A DNA stretch of 8,768 nucleotides from CAYSSG01 sp964433635 (GCA_964433635.1 CAYSSG010000066.1:1-8768), one strand, 5' to 3'. Numbered from the stretch's first letter, positions 1 through 6,852 are shown. Translations and numbers: made by a program. Notes: generated by a model not told the origin, from the letters alone.

Positions 1-9
1 GATAGCTTA

Positions 10-39
10 ATTTTACGATACGATAATCCGTCTTGTCAA
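10..39 (-). promoter_or_regulatory. Sigma-A/sigma-70 type promoter reading out of the left edge
   Basis: On the minus strand a perfect -35 box TTGACA (39-34) is followed after 18 bases by TAAAAT (15-10), one mismatch from the -10 consensus. The spacer carries a tandem TATCGTATCG. Transcription would start at about positions 2-5 and run leftwards, so the controlled gene lies outside the window. It sits about 100 bases beyond the stop of the last gene of the minus-strand block, which suggests a new transcription unit. The match is seen directly; promoter activity is inferred. Confidence 0.6.
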
Positions 40-143
40 AGATATTGCTTGATATTTATTGAAAATAAAAACCCTTTACATCACATTTAGAAAATTTTAT
101 TATCTTCTCGCTATCAATAGATTCTTTGCTGTCAGCAATTTAT

Positions 144-1136
144 TCAGTTGTTTTTACCGATAAGCTCTTTTACTTTTTGAAGACTATCCGCAAAATAATT
201 CTTATAGCGGGGCTTTAGTTCCAAGCAGATCACACCATCGTAATTTTTTAATAAGCCAAAAATCTCATCATAGGGAATTTCACCCCAACCTATGGGCATA
301 TGCATATCACCCTTGCCAAAGGGAATCAGATCAATGTCCCTTTGTTCATCGAAGAGACTTACTTTACCAAAACAATCATGAATATGCACATGTCTTATAT
401 ATGGTAAAGCAGATTGAATAGCATCTATATAGTTAAACCGGCAATATTTAGAAGCAATATAGGCATGGCCAAAATCCATGGTAATGGCAACATTTTCCCG
501 ATCAACCTTTTTAACCTGTTCAACAAGAGTCTCTAATCTTAGACCGTAATTATAATGAATCAATTGATCTGAAGATAGTAATTCTGATTCCTGAAGATAT
601 TCTTCTTCCCATCCCGGATTGGCGGTCTCAATTGCAATCGTCACTTTGAGAGCCTTTGCAGATGAGGCTATTTCCTGTAAAGTATCCACTTCAATCATTC
701 TTAATCTGGCAGCCTCCTGCCAGGAAGGAATACTGGAAAGATGATCATGTCCCCATTGCTTATGGATCATCGCCGCCTGCAGAAGAATTTTACCGCTATG
801 ATATACAAAGATTTCAGAACCGATAAAATGCGCAAATTCTACTCCGGATTTAAAGATCTCCTTCTGCAACTGGAAATGATGATCATCCATTAGATTGAGC
901 AGATCAGGCGCATGAACAGTATATTTTAAATGATACTTTTTTAAAATGTCTTTAATGGTACTGGCTTGCAGTCTGTTTATCTTCCCGTTACAGATACCAT
1001 CAACACCATGGACAGGTATTTCAGCATAATGAAAACCAACATCCTGAATCATACTCAGCGTATCTTTTAATAGACTTAAATCTCCGTTGATTGCTGATGA
1101 GTCTACATTGATTCCAATTCCTTTTACCGGCATCAT
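144..1136 (-). CDS. Sugar phosphate isomerase/epimerase family protein (xylose isomerase-like TIM barrel)
   Basis: This protein of about 330 aa belongs to the EndoIV/xylose-isomerase-like TIM-barrel superfamily (COG1082 type), whose members are metal-dependent isomerases, epimerases or dehydratases of sugars, or AP endonucleases. Numbering from the chosen start, the barrel signature is clear: YTVHAPD with His75, an acidic strand end AIETAN (Glu170), MDFGHA (Asp221, His224), HVHIHD (His251, His253) and CLELKPR (Glu306). These are the usual metal-ligand positions. No signal peptide is seen, so it should be cytoplasmic. The reading frame is open to an ATG at 1166, directly after the previous stop, but that ATG has no SD. 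The ATG at 1136 has GGAAGG six bases upstream, so it is preferred; a second ATG at 1133 is also possible. It is the last gene of the minus-strand block. The family call is firm; the substrate is unknown. Confidence 0.85.
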   Translation of the reverse strand: MMPVKGIGINVDSSAINGDLSLLKDTLSMIQDVGFHYAEIPVHGVDGICNGKINRLQASTIKDILKKYHLKYTVHAPDLLNLMDDHHFQLQKEIFKSGVEFAHFIGSEIFVYHSGKILLQAAMIHKQWGHDHLSSIPSWQEAARLRMIEVDTLQEIASSAKALKVTIAIETANPGWEEEYLQESELLSSDQLIHYNYGLRLETLVEQVKKVDRENVAITMDFGHAYIASKYCRFNYIDAIQSALPYIRHVHIHDCFGKVSLFDEQRDIDLIPFGKGDMHMPIGWGEIPYDEIFGLLKNYDGVICLELKPRYKNYFADSLQKVKELIGKNN

Positions 1137-1142
1137 ACCAGC

Positions 1143-1148
1143 CCTTCC
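1143..1148 (-). promoter_or_regulatory. Ribosome binding site that decides the TIM-barrel gene start
   Basis: On the minus strand GGAAGG lies six bases before the ATG at 1136. The farther ATG at 1166 is preceded only by an AT-rich stretch with no SD, so the first ten codons of the longest frame are probably not translated. Confidence 0.6.
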
Positions 1149-1166
1149 CATCAATCTCTGAATCAT

Positions 1167-1928
1167 CTAATTTACTTTAATATTTTTTAATAGAACATCT
1201 CTATTATAATAAATTTTTTTGATCAATACATGACCGATCTTCGGGGTGTTCATTTCAGGATCCGTCGGATCAAGAAGATATGTTTCCAGGTCACAATCAT
1301 TTCTTAACCGGTCAACAAAGGTGATCTCTTCTCCTCTGTGATTATAAATTTTGCTTCCACGGATTGTATTTTTTAAAAGAATTTCTACACCTAAGGGATC
1401 ATGGACTTCACGGCATATCTCTTTATCTAAATCGTCTCGGTCGAGTTCTTTATCATAAACACCTGTCCTTCCACATATCGGGCAGAATTCCAGAAAGGGG
1501 TGATTCTGATTCTCTGTGCTTATTTCATAATGGGCACTCAGAGCTAATCGATAAAAAAGGATCGCTTCGTTATTGAAATTCAATCTCACCCTTTCAGAGT
1601 GATGCTGCATCAAGCTCCTGAAATAATACCTGACATGGATTTGATGATCATGACTAAAAGAAGGATGACTCAAATCCGTATACGGCTGTAATCCTCTGCA
1701 TCTTCCCTCTGCGTCACTTCCTTCATTTTCGTTAAACAAAATGTGGCGTAAACGATAATTTTCACTGAAATTATTCTTGATATTGCAATACTTGATCAGG
1801 TTAGAGATGACTAAATAGACCGCTTCAAGATATTCTTCCACCAGAATTTGATTAACATAAAACCAGATATTGGGATATCTGGGCATCTTTTTGGAAAAAA
1901 TTTCTCTCTTTGGTAAATGAAAATCCAA
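1167..1928 (-). CDS. Unrecognised cytoplasmic protein with a CPIC motif
   Basis: I do not recognise this family. The product (about 253 aa) has no signal peptide or membrane segment. Numbering from the longest possible start (TTG at 1940), its features are a basic, aromatic N-terminus, a hydrophobic helix-like stretch at about 30-50, a His-rich middle (SFSHDHQIHV at about 95-103, MQHHSERV at about 111-118) and one FCPICGRTG at 152-160. That motif looks like half of a zinc knuckle; Cys81, Cys176 and Cys216 could complete a site. Two TTG starts compete: the one at 1940 has no SD, while the one at 1928 has GGAG six bases upstream and is preferred. Its stop TAG touches the first possible ATG of the TIM-barrel gene, so the two are almost certainly cotranscribed. 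The long intact frame, its SD and its operonic position support a real gene. The function is unknown. Confidence 0.75.
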   Translation of the reverse strand: MDFHLPKREIFSKKMPRYPNIWFYVNQILVEEYLEAVYLVISNLIKYCNIKNNFSENYRLRHILFNENEGSDAEGRCRGLQPYTDLSHPSFSHDHQIHVRYYFRSLMQHHSERVRLNFNNEAILFYRLALSAHYEISTENQNHPFLEFCPICGRTGVYDKELDRDDLDKEICREVHDPLGVEILLKNTIRGSKIYNHRGEEITFVDRLRNDCDLETYLLDPTDPEMNTPKIGHVLIKKIYYNRDVLLKNIKVN

Positions 1929-1934
1929 TTTCTT

Positions 1935-1938
1935 CTCC
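1935..1938 (-). promoter_or_regulatory. Ribosome binding site favouring a TTG start
   Basis: On the minus strand GGAG stands six bases before the TTG at 1928. The alternative TTG at 1940 shares a base with this site and has no SD of its own. Confidence 0.45.
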
Positions 1939-1951
1939 AATCTGTTTCAGG

Positions 1952-1966
1952 AATATTTAAAATATT
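1952..1966. repeat. AT-only inverted repeat, 7-base arms
   Basis: Arms AATATTT and AAATATT are separated by one base, in the roughly 110-base spacer between the phosphodiesterase and the CPIC gene. On the plus strand a run of Ts follows, but no plus-strand gene reads into it. On the minus strand no T-run follows, so it is not a terminator for this operon. In such AT-rich sequence it may be chance. Confidence 0.3.
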
Positions 1967-2040
1967 TTTTTCAAATTCTTAGAGATCGTCTAATTTCATG
2001 AAAATAGATTTACTTAGATGGTTCATTTTCTTGTTCTATC

Positions 2041-2769
2041 TCAGACCATATTCTGTACGATTCCTAATGCCCTGTCAGGATAGTCAGTGATAATGATGTC
2101 AACACCCGCTTTAGTCATCTCCGCAATGTCCCGCTCTTGATTTACCGTATAGACATTGACCCTTATTCCATTTTCATGGCTTTGTTGAATCATGTTACCT
2201 GTAATGCCTGGATAATAGGGATGAATGGCTTTGGCTCCTAACTTCCTGGCATAATCCCAGGGATTATACAAAACTGCCATATATAGAACACCGGTCATAA
2301 TATGAGGAGCTATCTGCGTTATTTTATGGATACTGAAGTGATTAAAAGATGATAGTATCACCTTTTCATCTAAATGATAAGATTGCACTTCCTGAAGAAT
2401 ACTTTCTTCCAGATGAGGATATTGAATTAATCCGTTTTTTAATTCAATATTAATCAGGTTACAATCCTTTACAATTTCGAATGTCTCCTCTAATGTTAAT
2501 ATCTTTTCACCCTTATATTTTTGGGAAAAGAAAACGCCTGCATCCAGTTTCTTGATTTCTTTCAGGGTAAAATCCTTTACATAGCCGCTGGCATTTGTTG
2601 TCCGATCCAGTGTTTCATCATGTATCACCACCACCTTTGAATCTTTGGTCATCTGAACATCAAATTCTACCCCATCTGCTCCCATATCGATTGCTAACCG
2701 AAAAGAAGCCGCCGTATTCTCAGGGGCCAGAGCCGAAGCACCCCGGTGTGCCAGGATAGATGGTTTCAT
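2041..2769 (-). CDS. Glycerophosphodiester phosphodiesterase (cytosolic, UgpQ-like)
   Basis: It hydrolyses glycerophosphodiesters such as glycerophosphocholine or glycerophosphoglycerol to glycerol 3-phosphate and an alcohol. At 242 aa it matches the short UgpQ/YqiK-like bacterial form. The GDPD signature is complete: catalytic HRG (His8, Arg9), PENT (Glu17, Asn18), EFDVQMTKD (Glu35, Asp37), IHDETLDRTT (His50), INIELK (Glu109, Lys111) and the C-terminal VYTVN and IITDYPD. There is no signal peptide, so it acts in the cytoplasm on imported or endogenous substrates. The ATG is forced by an in-frame TAA two codons upstream. The nearest SD (AGGGAGG, 2790-2784) is 14 bases away, which is unusually far. 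It lies 88 bases after the cell-wall amidase with no terminator between them, so cotranscription is likely. This fits recycling of lipid or teichoic-acid glycerophosphate, but that is inference. Confidence 0.93.
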   Translation of the reverse strand: MKPSILAHRGASALAPENTAASFRLAIDMGADGVEFDVQMTKDSKVVVIHDETLDRTTNASGYVKDFTLKEIKKLDAGVFFSQKYKGEKILTLEETFEIVKDCNLINIELKNGLIQYPHLEESILQEVQSYHLDEKVILSSFNHFSIHKITQIAPHIMTGVLYMAVLYNPWDYARKLGAKAIHPYYPGITGNMIQQSHENGIRVNVYTVNQERDIAEMTKAGVDIIITDYPDRALGIVQNMV

Positions 2770-2783
2770 CTTTTATTATAGAA

Positions 2784-2790
2784 CCTCCCT
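2784..2790 (-). promoter_or_regulatory. Distant ribosome binding site of the phosphodiesterase gene
   Basis: On the minus strand AGGGAGG is a strong SD, but it lies 14 bases before the only possible ATG (2769). The usual distance is about 5-9 bases. The intervening bases are AT-only apart from one C and one G. Initiation may be weakened by the spacing. Confidence 0.45.
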
Positions 2791-2857
2791 TTCAATTCTT
2801 CATTTTATTATGTTTATTTTTTTTATTTATCAATCATCAATTTTTATTTTCCCTGAT

Positions 2858-4915
2858 TTACAGCATGAGGAAGTATTCAATGATCCCGTCCGCGATGGCT
2901 TCGGCAAATTCACGCTGGTACTCAGTCTGTAATAAATACCAGTTATCATCCGGATGCATCATATAGGCTGTTTCAACGAGAACACTGGGTATCTGTGGAT
3001 ATCTCAGTACAACAAGGTCGCTCCTTTGCCAAACCCTGGTACGTGGAAGACCAATTCGTTCCACCAGATGATCCATCATGATTTCCGCAAGCCTCTGATT
3101 ATAATGATCGTTGTAAAGGGTCATATGTCCATGATAATTGACAGCATCTGCCCCTGCAGTATGGGCATTGGCATGAATACTGATAAAAAGGTCGGCATGA
3201 TTTTCAATTGCTGTATTGATACGCTTATAAAGATCTATATTTACATCCCCGGTGCGCGTCATTATTACCTTCGCTCCCAGGTCTTCAAGTATATCCCGGA
3301 GGAATATGCCGACTTCCAGGACAACATCTTTTTCATGCAAATCACCGGGACCGATCGCCCCTCGAAAGTCGCCTCCGTGTCCCGGGTCAATCACGATCGT
3401 CCGCCCCGATATGGGACGATTCTTAGAGATTTCCGGCGGTTTACGTATCTTGATCACCAGATCGGTTCCATCCCAGAAATAATCAAATCCTGTCAGGGAA
3501 TGATCCAATTCAATGGTAATCATCAAAGAAGGAACTTCTTCAAGGGCAGAATTTTCAATTTTCATTTCATGCAATGAAAAAACTTTTCCTTCCTGTATGA
3601 AATGCTCGCCTTTTTCAGCACCAAATAAGTTCAGCCTGAGCATATGAGTCTCATTTTCTATAAGAAAGGGAATCCGTTCCTTTACATTAAAGCGGTATTC
3701 AATATCGGTGGAAGTTTCCTCTATATTGATATTGGAAAGTACCGAAAAAGGACTGTCAATCATATCTGATCTTTCTGTGACCCGATCCCGGTGAATCAGA
3801 AAATCATCTGCACCCAAACGGATACGCAGGTATTCTCCTGAAATGCCAACAACTTCCAACAAAGTACCGGGCAATAGATCATAACCTACAACCTCAGCAG
3901 GTATGCCATCTCCACCCAGAGTAGTGGTGTGAAAAACAAAGGAATCTTCTTTTATTTTATAAATCCTGGTTCGATCACCGGTCACTTCCACAATATGAGG
4001 AGAAAGACCTGAATCAAAACAAATCCGACCCGGCAATGTCCTGCTGACTTTGTGCCCTTCCCTTTGCAAAATAACTGTTATTGTTTGAGGTGATGTTTTA
4101 CCCAGTGAGGGAACATCTTCGGCTTGAACAGTATAGCTGCCCCTATAAAATCCCCTGCCTTTCAGGGTTTCAGGCAAATCATTTATTTCCATCATCAGAA
4201 CTTCATGGATACGCTCTCCAATACGAAATACCGCCTCTGCTCCCGGACTACCCTGGATAAAGACATTCAGCTGATCCCCCTCTCTGAGCGCCTGGTCCTG
4301 GACAGGCAGCGCATGGGAAGCGTGAATCGCCAGCGGGTCTTGCGGCATTTCCTCCCAAATACGCGGGTAGAATACCTTTCTCTCAACAGATGTTCGTTCT
4401 CCACCTCTGCTGGCGGCAACAACAATCGAAAACTCCTCTCCTTCCGGAACCTCTACCAGGGTAAGAAAATGACCTGTCCTGGAATCAAACCTTTGTACAT
4501 TTTCATCATTAACGGTCACTGTTACCTCTGTAGAAGGTTCTGCTTTACCAAAGACATATAGCGGGCTGTTCCCAATCCGCTGCGCCGTCTGCGAAGGATA
4601 GGCTACATGCAATGACAGTGCTTCCTCTTTTTTCAGTCCCTGTTTTATTCTATCCAGAAGGTCCCGGGAAAATCCCTTTTCATGGACCTCCATAGCATAC
4701 ACCCTCTGTTCGTTAGCTGGTAATCCTTCTAATAAATCAATAAATTCCATCTCTCCGGGGTCCAAATTTTCCAGGGAAGAAAGATATATCATAAAAATAG
4801 CCGGGAATCTTCCATGGAGGTAATCCCTTACATTAACCGGAGATAAATACGATACCCTGCTGCAGAGGATGACAATCAATATGGAAATGAACGGTAGATA
4901 GCAGTTTCTCTTCAT
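2858..4915 (-). CDS. Exported multidomain N-acetylmuramoyl-L-alanine amidase (Amidase_3)
   Basis: This zinc amidase cleaves the MurNAc-L-Ala bond of peptidoglycan outside the membrane. The C-terminal Amidase_3 domain (about 504-683) has all the key residues: IDPGHGG (His513), HEKD (Glu528), SIHANAH (His581) and LVETAYM (Glu648). The N-terminus is basic followed by a hydrophobic segment (about 6-24), so a signal peptide or signal anchor; there is no convincing lipobox or AXA site. Between them are a helical stretch (about 45-100), an Ig-like beta segment starting NSPLYVFGKAEP (about 115-182), further beta repeats, an SH3b-like segment (about 310-380) and an AMIN-like beta region (about 392-492), all likely wall-targeting modules. 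At 685 aa it is much longer than minimal amidases. The ATG has AGAGG seven bases upstream. It starts the leftward block and diverges from the nitroreductase gene. The catalytic call is firm; the mid-domain names are by appearance. Confidence 0.93.
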   Translation of the reverse strand: MKRNCYLPFISILIVILCSRVSYLSPVNVRDYLHGRFPAIFMIYLSSLENLDPGEMEFIDLLEGLPANEQRVYAMEVHEKGFSRDLLDRIKQGLKKEEALSLHVAYPSQTAQRIGNSPLYVFGKAEPSTEVTVTVNDENVQRFDSRTGHFLTLVEVPEGEEFSIVVAASRGGERTSVERKVFYPRIWEEMPQDPLAIHASHALPVQDQALREGDQLNVFIQGSPGAEAVFRIGERIHEVLMMEINDLPETLKGRGFYRGSYTVQAEDVPSLGKTSPQTITVILQREGHKVSRTLPGRICFDSGLSPHIVEVTGDRTRIYKIKEDSFVFHTTTLGGDGIPAEVVGYDLLPGTLLEVVGISGEYLRIRLGADDFLIHRDRVTERSDMIDSPFSVLSNINIEETSTDIEYRFNVKERIPFLIENETHMLRLNLFGAEKGEHFIQEGKVFSLHEMKIENSALEEVPSLMITIELDHSLTGFDYFWDGTDLVIKIRKPPEISKNRPISGRTIVIDPGHGGDFRGAIGPGDLHEKDVVLEVGIFLRDILEDLGAKVIMTRTGDVNIDLYKRINTAIENHADLFISIHANAHTAGADAVNYHGHMTLYNDHYNQRLAEIMMDHLVERIGLPRTRVWQRSDLVVLRYPQIPSVLVETAYMMHPDDNWYLLQTEYQREFAEAIADGIIEYFLML

Positions 4916-5013
4916 ACGTTAACCTCTGTCATTATCCGGGCTTGGTATCTTAAGGCTTCATTCTAAAGATAAATTTCATTTTTATTCATTGATTCAGACA
5001 GTAAAAAATTCAA

Positions 5014-5042
5014 TTGACTATCCCGATGAATCAGGTTATTCT
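5014..5042 (+). promoter_or_regulatory. Probable promoter of the nitroreductase gene
   Basis: TTGACT (5014-5019), a 17-base spacer and TATTCT (5037-5042) match five and four of six consensus positions. The start would fall near 5049, giving a 5' leader of about 70 bases. A perfect TATAAT also lies at 5063-5068 but lacks a recognisable -35 box, so it is a second candidate. The 203-base spacer separates two divergent genes and holds no other ORF of note. Confidence 0.45.
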
Positions 5043-5106
5043 ATTTTCAGATGCATTAAGATTATAATTCCTTTTGCTGATATATTCCACCTTTTTATCA
5101 CACTAT

Positions 5107-5112
5107 AAGGGG
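5107..5112 (+). promoter_or_regulatory. Ribosome binding site that fixes the nitroreductase start
   Basis: AAGGGG lies six bases before the ATG at 5119. It rules out the longer in-frame ATG at 5074, whose extra 15 codons would read through this site and do not look like family sequence. Confidence 0.75.
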
Positions 5113-5118
5113 AACAAA

Positions 5119-5712
5119 ATGAAATTTTTAGACCTGGCAAAAGCCCGACAGAGTGTTCGTAGCTACCTGGATAAACCGGTTGAAAGGGAAAAGATTGACC
5201 GTTGTCTTGAAGCGGCAAGAATTGCTCCTTCAGCCACTAATTCTCAACCCTGGCAGTTTATCGTCATCGATGATCCGGAGCTGAAAGAAGCACTAGCCAG
5301 AACAACCTTTAATCAACTGGTCTCTTTTAATCGCTTTTCCCTTCAGGCTCCTGTTTTAATTGTCATCCTTTCAGCCAGTTCAAATTTCAGAAACAAAACC
5401 CTGAAAGCAATGAAAGGTAAATTAATCACACAGATCGATATCGGAATTGCCACTGAAAATCTTTGCCTTCAGGCAACCGAAGAAGGCTTGGGTACCTGTA
5501 TTCTGGGTTGGTTCAATGAATCTGAAGTCAAAAAAATACTTAAAATTCCTTCATCAAAAAGCATCGAATTAATCCTTACCATGGGTTACCCGGCATCTGG
5601 CGGAATCCGTCCAAAGAAGCGGAAAGAACTGGATACTATACGAAGTTACAATGAATACAAATTACCTTCAGCTGTGATGAACAAGAAAAGATCTTTTCCA
5701 TGTTCTTCGTAA
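5119..5712 (+). CDS. Nitroreductase family protein (FMN-dependent oxidoreductase)
   Basis: It belongs to the FMN-binding nitroreductase superfamily, in which NAD(P)H reduces nitroaromatics, quinones, flavins or other acceptors in the cytoplasm. At 197 aa it has the usual short length. Visible signatures are the N-terminal ARQSVRSY FMN-phosphate site (Arg10, Ser12, Arg14), the RIAPSATNSQPWQF motif (about 34-47), a central helix IGIATENLCLQATEEG (about 108-123) with GLGTCILG after it, and LTMGYPASGGIRPKKR (about 153-168), the family's C-terminal signature. The start is set by AAGGGG six bases before the ATG. It is the only plus-strand gene, monocistronic, with its own candidate promoter, and its end faces the GNAT gene 47 bases away. 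The physiological substrate cannot be told from sequence. Confidence 0.92.
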   Translation: MKFLDLAKARQSVRSYLDKPVEREKIDRCLEAARIAPSATNSQPWQFIVIDDPELKEALARTTFNQLVSFNRFSLQAPVLIVILSASSNFRNKTLKAMKGKLITQIDIGIATENLCLQATEEGLGTCILGWFNESEVKKILKIPSSKSIELILTMGYPASGGIRPKKRKELDTIRSYNEYKLPSAVMNKKRSFPCSS

Positions 5713-5759
5713 AAAGACACCGGGCAATATGATCACCCATTCTTTACGCTGTTGCTGTT

Positions 5760-6329
5760 TTAACTCAGGTCATTTTCCAACTTTCTTCCGATACTTCCCT
5801 CAAACTCCCTGGCTAAAATATCCATATATAATTGATCATACTTCTTCCCGCCAGCAATATAAGCTTCTCTCCTTATCCCTATTTCCTTAAAACCGCATTT
5901 CCGATAGCATTTGACAGCTCGTTGGTTAAACGCATGGACTCTTAAAAAAATGCTATTTAGATTCAATAGATTAAAGGCATAATCCAGCAATGCATTCATT
6001 GCTTCGGTTCCGTAACCTTTGTTCCAGTATTTTTTATTGCCTATAAAGATTCCAGCTTCAGCTGTTCTGTTGATGTGATTGACATCTAACAGACCACAAA
6101 TTCCAATGAGTTCATCCTGATGTAAATGAATAATCGAAAAATGGTAACCATCTTTGCCTAATTTTTCCAACGCCTCCCTTTCTTTTTCGATGGTAAATAT
6201 GCCCGGGGAAACGGATAGGTTGATTGTTACATCCAGGTCATTAATCCATTGGGTAAACTGTTCAACATCTGCCATATGAATCGGTGACAGATAGATATTC
6301 TTACCTGTAATCTTTTTAAAATATTTCAA
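5760..6329 (-). CDS. GNAT family N-acetyltransferase (RimJ/RimL/SpeG-like)
   Basis: It transfers acetyl from acetyl-CoA to an amine such as a protein N-terminus, polyamine or small molecule. The GNAT fold (Acetyltransf_3 type) is complete in 189 aa: beta-1 GKNIYLSPI (about 9-17), IGICGLLDVNHINRTAEAGIFIG (about 75-97, split across beta-3 and beta-4), the acetyl-CoA pyrophosphate loop NKGYGTEA (103-110), and VHAFNQRAVKCYRKCGF (131-147) with the usual Asn and Tyr. The start is TTG at 6329, supported by GGAGG eight bases upstream. A closer ATG (6333-6331) is out of frame and stops after five codons. No in-frame ATG occurs before residue 19, and beta-1 lies upstream of that Met. It begins 19 bases after the truncated dehydrogenase, so it is cotranscribed with it. 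The acceptor substrate is unknown. Confidence 0.9.
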   Translation of the reverse strand: MKYFKKITGKNIYLSPIHMADVEQFTQWINDLDVTINLSVSPGIFTIEKEREALEKLGKDGYHFSIIHLHQDELIGICGLLDVNHINRTAEAGIFIGNKKYWNKGYGTEAMNALLDYAFNLLNLNSIFLRVHAFNQRAVKCYRKCGFKEIGIRREAYIAGGKKYDQLYMDILAREFEGSIGRKLENDLS

Positions 6330-6336
6330 TCATGAT

Positions 6337-6342
6337 CCCTCC
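6337..6342 (-). promoter_or_regulatory. Ribosome binding site serving a TTG start beside a decoy ATG
   Basis: On the minus strand GGAGGG is followed by ATCATGA and then TTG. GGAGG is eight bases from the TTG, a good distance, but only four from the out-of-frame ATG, whose frame ends after five codons. Confidence 0.7.
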
Positions 6343-6348
6343 AATCAA

Positions 6349-6822
6349 TCATCTTGATTTGTATTCCCAGCCATCATCATGGTGATAGGTCATCATTCTG
6401 CTCATACCGCCATCGATGATTATATTCTCACCGGTAATAAAACCGCTTCTATCGCTGCATAAGAATAAGACCATCGCTGCGATATCCTGGACTTTGCCTA
6501 TTCGTTTCACCGGATGCTGTTGCTCATCAGCCTTACTCCAGGGATGCAGATTTTCAGATGTATCGATCCATCCCGGTGATACCGCATTCACTCGCACCCT
6601 GCCAGCCAGGCTGACGATTTTTTCCAGGACCTTTTTTGAAAATGCAATTAAATTTTCCTCTTCAGAAATATCTCCCCGGTAAAAGATATCACATTCCGCA
6701 GGACCGTTATCCTTATCGATGACGGCCACATCTGCACCATTTTTTTTAAATTCCTGCGCAATATTTCTACCGATGCCCTTTGCGCCACCGGTTATCACAA
6801 CCTTTTTATCTTTAAATTCCAT
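6349..6822 (-). pseudogene. Short-chain dehydrogenase/reductase with an in-frame internal deletion
   Basis: The two ends are a typical classical SDR; the middle is missing. The N-terminus has the Rossmann NAD(P) motif TGGAKGIGRNIA (11-22) and the Asp after beta-2 (AVIDKD, about 33-38). At Ile69/Val70 the sequence jumps from the helix SKKVLEK straight to VSLAGRVRVNAVSPGWIDT, which normally follows the catalytic helix. The NNA strand, catalytic Ser and YxxxK are absent. The rest (GKVQDIAAMVLFLCSDRSGFITGE, IIIDGGMSRMMTYH) is intact. Length is 157 aa against about 245-250 for the family, so roughly 85-90 residues are lost without a frameshift. Catalysis should be impossible. The ATG at 6822 has AAGGTG six bases upstream; a GTG at 6831 is less likely. 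It could be a decaying gene, a binding-only remnant or an assembly collapse. Confidence 0.85.
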
Positions 6823-6828
6823 GTCAGT

Positions 6829-6834
6829 CACCTT
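6829..6834 (-). promoter_or_regulatory. Ribosome binding site of the truncated dehydrogenase
   Basis: On the minus strand AAGGTG lies six bases before the ATG at 6822. The upstream in-frame GTG (6831-6829) is part of this SD itself, so the ATG is the better start. Confidence 0.6.
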
Positions 6835-6852
6835 TCTTTACCTGACAGAATG

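Noticed and set aside
111..143. Small hairpins (CTAT/ATAG; TTGCT/AGCAA) after the TIM-barrel stop
   Set aside because: Stems of only 4-5 bases without a following T-run on the minus strand, so not a recognisable terminator.
1979..2026. Minus-strand 15-codon ORF (ATG to TAA) in the spacer before the CPIC gene
   Set aside because: Only a weak purine stretch precedes it and the peptide has no leader-peptide feature. ORFs this short are expected by chance.
2954..3577. Plus-strand 207-codon open frame
   Set aside because: It lies wholly inside the amidase gene, antisense to the conserved catalytic motifs, and its translation has no recognisable domain. It is a shadow frame.
4124..4561. Plus-strand 145-codon open frame
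   Set aside because: Antisense to the amidase mid-domains, low-complexity basic translation and no family resemblance.
5711..5738. Possible terminator between the convergent nitroreductase and acetyltransferase genes
   Set aside because: On the minus strand GGGTGA/TTGCCC can pair only with wobbles, and the T-run begins six bases after the stem. This is too weak to call as an intrinsic terminator.
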